Source of the DNA: Chitinophagaceae bacterium
Lineage (GTDB): Bacteria > Bacteroidota > Bacteroidia > Chitinophagales > Chitinophagaceae
Reading direction: 5' to 3'
Assembly: GCA_004173235.1 (NCBI GenBank)
Contig: SEAC01000020.1
Location: forward strand, 148,678-212,677
Length of the DNA stretch: 64,000 nucleotides
Part shown: piece after piece, positions 57,559 to 64,000 of the stretch
Layout: every line of letters starts with the position of its first letter
Position numbering within the stretch: the stretch's first letter is position 1
The notes under the pieces: model-generated
What the model was told of the DNA's origin: nothing
Database searches by the model: none
What the model saw: only the letters and a program-made list of their open reading frames with translations
Made by a program: the position numbers and the translations under genes

Positions 57559-58140
57559 ATGGGGTAATGGGGTAATGGGGTGATGCCTGCCCGACGGAGC
57601 GCAGCGAAGGCGGGTGGTAATGCGTGCGCGACGGATTTCGGGAAGGCGTGGGGTAATAGAGGGAAAGAAAAAGGGCGCGGCAGGGGATGCATCCCCAGTG
57701 ATAGGGAAGCGCCTTGCCGCGCCCTTAGCATTTACATTCAGTGGGTGCCGTCATCCCGTGCGCAGCACCGGGATCTACAGGGAGGGTGCGCGTTCGTCCG
57801 CAATTAGATCCCGTACTCCATCCGTCCTTCAGCCGGACGGGGTACGGGATGACGTGGGCGCGTAGAAAAAGAAAAAGGGCGCGGCAGGGGATGCATCCCC
57901 AGTGATAGGGAAGCGCCTTGCCGCGCCCTTAACATTTACATTCAGTGGGTGCCGTCATCCCGGTGCGCAGCACCGGGATCTAATTAGGAGGATGCGTTCG
58001 GGGGCTGTCGGAGGATGCGCCCGGCCGCGCCCGTTCATTCTCTCCAGGTGCGGTGGTCATCCCGGTGCGCAGCGCCGGGATCTATGCCGCGCAGCGGCGT
58101 CTTCGTGCCTTTTCATTACCCCATTACCCCATTACCCCAT
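57557..58140. repeat. Word array (TAATGGGG/CCCCATTA) enclosing a REP-rich spacer
   Basis: Left arm 57557-57585 and right arm 58114-58140 are reverse complements. Between them: two 114-base direct copies (57664-57777 and 57868-57982, period 204), each with a long hairpin (AAGGGCGCGGCA/TGCCGCGCCCTT) and a GGGGATGCATCCCC palindrome, and four REP-like units with GTCATCCCG/CGGGATCTA ends (near 57750, 57807 in reverse, 57953 and 58055). GCCGCGCAGCGGC (58086) precedes the right arm. No gene is seen. Confidence 0.87.
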
Positions 58141-58144
58141 TCGC

Positions 58145-59809
58145 TCACCGCTTGGCGGTTTGCTTCTTCCCTGTAAACATCTTTCCCGCCAGGTCGCGAT
58201 CATGGCCATAGATGTCGTCGCGGAAGTTGAGACGGCCGCGCTCGTCTACCCAGGCGGTGTAATACGTGATCACTACCGGCACTGCGTTCTTCAGGCGCAC
58301 GTATTTCTCGGTGCCCGAATTCATGGCCGACTCGATGGATGCAGGATCCCACTGCGGGTCGTTGCGGAGGAGGTACTGCGCCATCTTCTCGGGCTCGGAA
58401 AGGCGGATGCAGCCGTGGCTGTATGCACGCTTGTCCTTCGAGAAGATGCCTTTCGCATTCGTATCGTGGAAGTAGATGTTGAAGCTGTTGGGGAAGAGGA
58501 ACTTCACGCGGCCCAGGGCATTGTCGGGGCCGGGGCGCTGGCGGATGCGCGGCAGCCCGCCTTCGGTGCCCACCTGCTCCATGTTCTGGCTCTCGAGGTA
58601 ACCGGGGTTCGACGAAAGCTTCGGAAGGATCTCGTTGCGCACGATGCTCGGCGGCACATTCCAGTACGGACTGAACACCACCTGGTTGAGGTCGCCGTTG
58701 AACATCATCGTGCTGTGGCCTTCCTTGCCTACCACCACGTTCATGTCGAATGCCTTTTCCTTGCCTTCATACACGTGCAGCACGAACTCGGGGATGTTGA
58801 CCACGATCAGGTTGCCACTGGGCGCCACGGGCATCCAGCGCATCCGCTCCATGTTCATCAGGATCTGCTCGAGGCGCGTTTGCGCCGACACGTTCAGGTC
58901 TTTCAGCTGCGCATCGGTGAGCTTGCCGGTGGGGGTGTAGCCCATGCGCTCCTGGAAGTTGCGGATGCCCTGCTCCAGCGTGTCGTTGTACACGGCGCTG
59001 GTATCGCCTGCGGGCATGTCGCCCGTCATGGCCAGGCGATGCTTCAGCTGCAGGTTCACCGGCGATGCCGCTCCCGGCTTGATATCCTTGATGGAAGCGA
59101 TCTGCGGCCAGCCGCCCTTGCGCACGATATCGAGATAGCGGCCCGCTTCCTGCTTCAATGCACCGTAGGCGGGGTTCACGTCTTCGTAGTATTTATTGTC
59201 TTTGTGCTTTTTGGTAAGCAACGAGTCGGCGAGGTATTGCGCGTCTTCCTTTTTGCGCGGGATGAAGCGCTCCATCTCCTTACGCTTCACTTGTCCGTCG
59301 GCATAGTAGCCCAGCATGTATTTGAGGAAGGCGGTAGACATCTGGAACTCCGTCTGCAGCGTGTTTTTGTCGCCCGCCGAAAAGCGCAGCGACTCCTCGC
59401 TCGTGAGCGCATCCATCCGCTTCTGCAGGGCCTTGTCGCGCAGCGAAGAATCCTTTACATGGTTGATGGTATAATCGAGCAGGTTCCAGAAGCCGCGGGC
59501 TTGTTCGGTAAGTCCGTCGGAGGCAAACCAGGCATACTGGTAGTTGCGCGCGTTGTAGAAGCTGGTGAGGCGGCGCGCGATTGAGTCGGGCACCTTGTTG
59601 GTGGCGATATAATTCACCAGGGCGGTGCTGTCGAGGAACAGGTCGTTGTAGGCGTTGGTGCGGGTGATGCCTGCGTCGCGTTTGCTGATCTTTTTGTCGG
59701 TCACGGCACGTCCTTCGGGACTGTTGTCGTCTGCGTCGCCGCCGGTTTGGGCATTACAGGCCGCCAGCATGGTGGTGCCGAAGGCCAGGTAGAGGAGGAG
59801 CTTCTTCAT
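58145..59809 (-). CDS. L,D-transpeptidase, YcbB-like lipoprotein
   Basis: Cross-links peptidoglycan through 3-3 bonds or attaches proteins to it. Seen: 554 residues; lipoprotein signal with lipobox LAAC; a long N-terminal helical domain; a peptidoglycan-binding-like part (LEQGIRNFQERMGYTPTGK); and a YkuD catalytic domain with GRVKFLFPNSFNIYFHDT and the active-site YSHGCIRLSEP (Cys at about 465). Size and order fit the YcbB subgroup. Anchored in a membrane, facing the periplasm. Confidence 0.93.
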   Translation of the reverse strand: MKKLLLYLAFGTTMLAACNAQTGGDADDNSPEGRAVTDKKISKRDAGITRTNAYNDLFLDSTALVNYIATNKVPDSIARRLTSFYNARNYQYAWFASDGLTEQARGFWNLLDYTINHVKDSSLRDKALQKRMDALTSEESLRFSAGDKNTLQTEFQMSTAFLKYMLGYYADGQVKRKEMERFIPRKKEDAQYLADSLLTKKHKDNKYYEDVNPAYGALKQEAGRYLDIVRKGGWPQIASIKDIKPGAASPVNLQLKHRLAMTGDMPAGDTSAVYNDTLEQGIRNFQERMGYTPTGKLTDAQLKDLNVSAQTRLEQILMNMERMRWMPVAPSGNLIVVNIPEFVLHVYEGKEKAFDMNVVVGKEGHSTMMFNGDLNQVVFSPYWNVPPSIVRNEILPKLSSNPGYLESQNMEQVGTEGGLPRIRQRPGPDNALGRVKFLFPNSFNIYFHDTNAKGIFSKDKRAYSHGCIRLSEPEKMAQYLLRNDPQWDPASIESAMNSGTEKYVRLKNAVPVVITYYTAWVDERGRLNFRDDIYGHDRDLAGKMFTGKKQTAKR

Positions 59810-59849
59810 ATGCTACAGTGTTTTACAAAAGCTGTGCCGCTGGGGTGGC

Positions 59850-59876
59850 GTCAATCGTCCATCGTCAATCGTGAAA
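59850..59876. repeat. Single-arm word array, GTCAATCGTCCATCGTC type
   Basis: Three TCAATCGTC words between divergent genes. The same word forms both arms of the array at 62957-63071. Confidence 0.65.
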
Positions 59877-59930
59877 GCGCGTCCGGGTGCCTCGTACCGC
59901 GTCGGGAACTGAATTTGTAAGGATCCATCG

Positions 59931-60194
59931 ATGGCAAAAGCGAAGTACGGTTTCGATTACAGCCTTGACTTTAACAACATCGATTTCCGCAAGCAGCCGG
60001 AATTGTACCGGATGGGGAAAGGAGAGCTGGGCGTGTTGCTGGTAGAACCCTACAAAAGCGAACTCTTGCCCCACTGGCGCTTCCGCACGCCGGAGATCGC
60101 GCAAGCCTCGGCGGAAAAATTGCTCGCGCTTTTTTTCAGTACCGCGATGCCGTAGGAATGGATAGGGCGCGCAAGTTTATGCAAATGGGTTATA
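59931..60194 (+). pseudogene. DUF4385 relic (frameshifted and truncated)
   Basis: Seen: 59931-60154 encodes the N-terminal half of a DUF4385-like protein (FDYSLDFNNIDFRKQPELYR, GVLLVEPYKSELLPHWRF) and ends in an early stop. In another frame after a run of seven T (60130-60136) the homology goes on: FFQYRDAVGMDRARKFMQMGY, then is lost. So a T-run indel plus a 3' truncation have broken it. Intact relatives are about 150 residues. Confidence 0.78.
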
Positions 60195-60245
60195 ATGATA
60201 GCTCCGCTGTCATTGCCCCGGCGCAGCTTTTGCGTTTAGGCCCCT

Positions 60246-61154
60246 ATGCTCAACCTCGGATACGCCTGCATCAACGTGGAGCTGGCAGAAGAAGGCATCA
60301 GCACCAACCGCGGGATGATCAAGCGCACCTTTCAGCAAAAGGGCGTGGCCTATGCTTCGCAGCTGGCGTTTCAAAACGTGCAGGCGCTCCTGCAGATCCT
60401 CCAGTGGAACGTAGACCACGGCATCCATGTGTTCCGCATCACCTCCGAGCTGTTTCCCTGGGCCTCCGAATACCCGTTGGAGCAGATGCCCGACTTTACC
60501 TCCATCCGCGAAGTGCTGGAAGCCTGCGGCCGCCTGCCCATTCGCCTGAGCACGCATCCCGGGCCGTTCAATAAGCTTGCGGGCAGCGGTGCAACGCTCG
60601 ACAATACGGTCAAAGATCTTGAGATCCATTCCCGGCTGTTCGACCTGATGGGGCTGCCGCCGTCGCACTGGAACAAGATCAACATCCACGTAGGCGGCGC
60701 CTATGGCGACAAAACGGAAAGCCTGAAGCGTTTTGAGCGGAACTTCAGGGAGCGCCTTTCGGGCGGGCTGAAGCAACGCCTTACCGTCGAAAACGACGAC
60801 AAAGCGGGCCTTTACACCGTAGCCGAGCTGCTGCCACTCCACGAAGCAACGGGCATCCCCATCGTGTTCGACTACTTTCATCACCGCCTTTACAACGGCG
60901 GAATGCCGGAAAAGGAGGCGTTTTACCTCGCTTACGGAACGTGGGACCTGCGGCCCGTTTTCCACTACTCCAGCTCCCGCCGCAACCACGAGGAGCCCAC
61001 CGCCAAGGCCGAGGCGCATGCCGATTTCGTTTATGAGCCCATCAACACCTACGGGAAAGAGGTGGACATCGTGCTGGAGGCCAAGATGAAGGAGAAAGCG
61101 CTCGAGCGATATTTAGCGCAATTTGGAGCCGTAAACCGGGAAAATCTGCAATAA
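60246..61154 (+). CDS. uvsE: UV damage endonuclease (UVDE)
   Basis: Nicks DNA 5' of UV photoproducts, starting an alternative excision repair. Seen: 302 residues; TIM-barrel opening LNLGYACINVEL; FRITSELFPWASEYP; RLSTHPGPFNKL; INIHVGGAYGDK; LTVENDDKAGLY; FDYFHHRLYNGG; and the closing HADFVYEP, which together supply the metal-binding His, Glu and Asp residues. ATG 60246. It follows the DUF4385 relic. Confidence 0.93.
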   Translation: MLNLGYACINVELAEEGISTNRGMIKRTFQQKGVAYASQLAFQNVQALLQILQWNVDHGIHVFRITSELFPWASEYPLEQMPDFTSIREVLEACGRLPIRLSTHPGPFNKLAGSGATLDNTVKDLEIHSRLFDLMGLPPSHWNKINIHVGGAYGDKTESLKRFERNFRERLSGGLKQRLTVENDDKAGLYTVAELLPLHEATGIPIVFDYFHHRLYNGGMPEKEAFYLAYGTWDLRPVFHYSSSRRNHEEPTAKAEAHADFVYEPINTYGKEVDIVLEAKMKEKALERYLAQFGAVNRENLQ

Positions 61155-61230
61155 TCAATATTCAATATTCAATTTTCAAGTGGGCCCTCCCTTGAAAATT
61201 GAACATTGAGCGTTGAACATTGAAAATTCT
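61149..61230. repeat. Intergenic word array, AATATTCAATATTCAATTTTC type
   Basis: Left arm 61149-61181 (CAATATTCAATATTCAATTT) and right arm 61191-61230 (TTGAAAATTGAACATTGAG). They form a near-continuous stem around TGGGCCCTCCC. Between uvsE and the atpD promoter. Confidence 0.88.
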
Positions 61231-61242
61231 CTGCGTCCCTAC

Positions 61243-61272
61243 TTGGGGTCAGAGGGCTTTTCCCTACTTTTG
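61243..61272 (+). promoter_or_regulatory. Promoter of atpD (full -33/-7 pair)
   Basis: TTG at 61243-61245, exactly 19 bases, then TACTTTTG at 61265-61272. This is the complete Bacteroidota sigma-factor pattern (TTG-N19-TAnnTTTG). The ATG lies 73 bases downstream, so there is a real leader here. Confidence 0.78.
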
Positions 61273-61336
61273 CAGCCTGAAAACGGGGTGTACTGCTTGC
61301 GCTACGCTCCATCACCCAATAAAACAGCTTCTTTAA

Positions 61337-62955
<1,619 letters not shown>

Positions 62956-62956
62956 C

Positions 62957-63071
62957 GTGAATCGTCAATCGTCAATCGTCAAAGCTGACGCCGATATTTA
63001 AAAACGGAAGCCCAAGGCTTCCGTTTTTCTTTGCCGCGCATCGCGGTTTCACGATTGACGATTAACGATTG
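62957..63071. repeat. Intergenic word array, GTCAATCGTCAATCGTC/GATTGACGATTAACG type, around a terminator
   Basis: Left arm 62957-62980, right arm 63047-63071. Inside are the hairpin at 63001 and the core GCCGCGCATCGCGG (63033-63046), directly before the right arm, the same core as at 12261. Confidence 0.87.
63001..63028 (+). terminator. Terminator after atpC
   Basis: AAAACGGAAGCC (63001-63012) pairs with GGCTTCCGTTTT (63016-63027), loop CAA, then T. Confidence 0.87.
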
Positions 63072-63130
63072 TCCTTTGCAGCGTTTTTCCCTTCCCGCTT
63101 GCCTACACTGGAAGCACTAACCCTTCGCAC

Positions 63131-64000
63131 ATGAGAATCCTGTTCCTGATCTGCGGTTTCATCGCCGCAAACGCTGCCGTACTCGCCCAGCCCCGTCGCC
63201 AAAACATCGAAGCTCCCGTGCAGGGCGTAACGGTTTACACCACCGGTGCCCGTGTGGAGCGGGCCGCCACAGCTTCTCTTTCGGCAGGCCGCAACGAGAT
63301 CCAGTTCACCACCCTCAGCAGCCAGCTCGACCCGCAAAGCGTGCAGCTGAAGGCCGATGCTTCCATCACGCTCCTCTCGGTGAAGGCTACCAGGGATTTT
63401 CTCACGGAGCGCCGCATCGAGCAGGATGAGCGCAACTTCCGAGACCGTATTTATACGTTGAGCCAGCGCAAGCTCGCCGACGAAAAGCTGCTCGACGTCT
63501 TCCTGAAAGAGGAAGAGATGATCGTAAAGAATCAGTCCATCGGTGGAAGTACAGGTGTGAAGGCGCCCGACCTCAAAGCCGCATTGGACCTGCAACGGCA
63601 ACGCCTGACCGAAGTGTATGAGAAGCAGCTCGAAATCCGTAAGCGCATCGACGAGCAGGCTGCCGATATCAACAAACTGCAGACGCAGCTCGGTGAGTTT
63701 AGCAAGAAACGCGACTCGGTACAATACGTGGTTACTGCCTTGCTCGATAGCAGGGAGCCGCGCAACGTGCGCTTCCAATTGTCGTATAACGTAAAGGACG
63801 CCGGCTGGTACGCCAACTACGATGTACGTGTGACCGAAGTAGGCAAACCACTGCAGGTGTTGATGAACGCAAACGTATACCAGCGCAGCGGCGAAACGTG
63901 GAAAGATGTGGCGCTCACGTTGAGCACGGGCACCCCCAACGACAATGCAACACCCTCGCAACTGCAACCCTGGATGCTGGGATTCTATATGCCTGGCGCA
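63131..64000 (+). CDS. DUF4139/DUF4140 (mucoidy inhibitor MuiA-like) protein, 3' end outside window
   Basis: First 290 residues are visible. Seen: signal peptide (LFLICGFIAANAAVLAQP); DUF4140 region VQGVTVYTTGARVERAATAS; a long coiled coil (about 95-200, RQRLTEVYEKQLEIRKRIDE); then the start of DUF4139 (RFQLSYNVKDAGWYANYDVR, ETWKDVALTLSTGTP). Known members are about 500-600 residues, partly linked to exopolysaccharide control; function is unproven. ATG 63131. Confidence 0.9.
   Translation, partial: MRILFLICGFIAANAAVLAQPRRQNIEAPVQGVTVYTTGARVERAATASLSAGRNEIQFTTLSSQLDPQSVQLKADASITLLSVKATRDFLTERRIEQDERNFRDRIYTLSQRKLADEKLLDVFLKEEEMIVKNQSIGGSTGVKAPDLKAALDLQRQRLTEVYEKQLEIRKRIDEQAADINKLQTQLGEFSKKRDSVQYVVTALLDSREPRNVRFQLSYNVKDAGWYANYDVRVTEVGKPLQVLMNANVYQRSGETWKDVALTLSTGTPNDNATPSQLQPWMLGFYMPGA

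Overview
The window looks like a chromosomal segment of a GC-rich Bacteroidota, most likely Chitinophagaceae or a close relative. Three things suggest this. There are type IX secretion (T9SS) markers: a PorP/SprF protein, a type B sorting domain on a giant PKD protein, and a lone type A sorting domain. Promoters carry the Bacteroidota -7 box (TAnnTTTG) and little Shine-Dalgarno signal. Several families are typical of the phylum (DUF3667, DUF6261, DUF4139, DUF2795). No rRNA or tRNA gene was recognised. All calls come from reading the sequence; no database search was run.

Layout. 0-8.5 kb: a GlcD-type oxidase (cut by the window start), a small beta-barrel, LOG hydrolase, Na+/solute symporter, O-methyltransferase, glucosaminidase-LysM protein, Hpt and a vWA protein. 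8.9-12.2 kb: dnaJ, grpE and an RlmI-type rRNA methyltransferase. 12.3-19.3 kb: T9SS-related genes with a peroxiredoxin, including a 1447-residue PKD protein followed by PorP/SprF, and a small lipoprotein. 19.3-33 kb: mostly housekeeping (M32 carboxypeptidase, Crp regulator, YitT, Nif3 with a zinc-ribbon partner, recN, fabI, two LolD/MacB-type ATPases, cobalamin adenosyltransferase, trpS, deoxynucleoside kinase). 33-44.3 kb: TonB-like and DUF922 proteins, pckA, Xaa-Pro aminopeptidase, pssA, purS, rsmI, M1 peptidase and an unknown Asp-box protein. 44.3-52.4 kb: a broken NucA-type nuclease facing an intact NuiA-type inhibitor, a GH18-deacetylase-glycosyltransferase fusion, a hydrolase, DUF3667 and dnaX. 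52.6-54.8 kb: an accessory island with higBA and an AT-rich DUF305 gene, each in a unit that looks like an integron gene cassette, then an 83-bp tandem repeat. 54.9-64 kb: DUF6261, DUF1304, a GNAT-like protein, a REP-rich spacer, L,D-transpeptidase, a DUF4385 relic, UV endonuclease, a damaged atpD/atpC junction and the start of a DUF4139 protein.

Three things stand out. First, more than twenty intergenic regions hold arrays of short degenerate words (about 6-10 bp). The word differs between loci, the arrays are usually arranged as inverted arms, they often enclose a perfect terminator hairpin or a CGCCGCGCA-type core, and they often end right at a promoter -7 box. Second, the higBA and DUF305 units have attC-like ends whose R boxes are exactly complementary in the predicted circular form and whose outer stems run past the classical R box. 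Third, at least nine genes have a -7 box only 4-8 bases before the start codon, which suggests leaderless or nearly leaderless mRNAs.

Three genes or gene pairs are broken (NucA-type nuclease, DUF4385, atpD/atpC). The last would hit an essential enzyme, so real decay must be told apart from assembly error.
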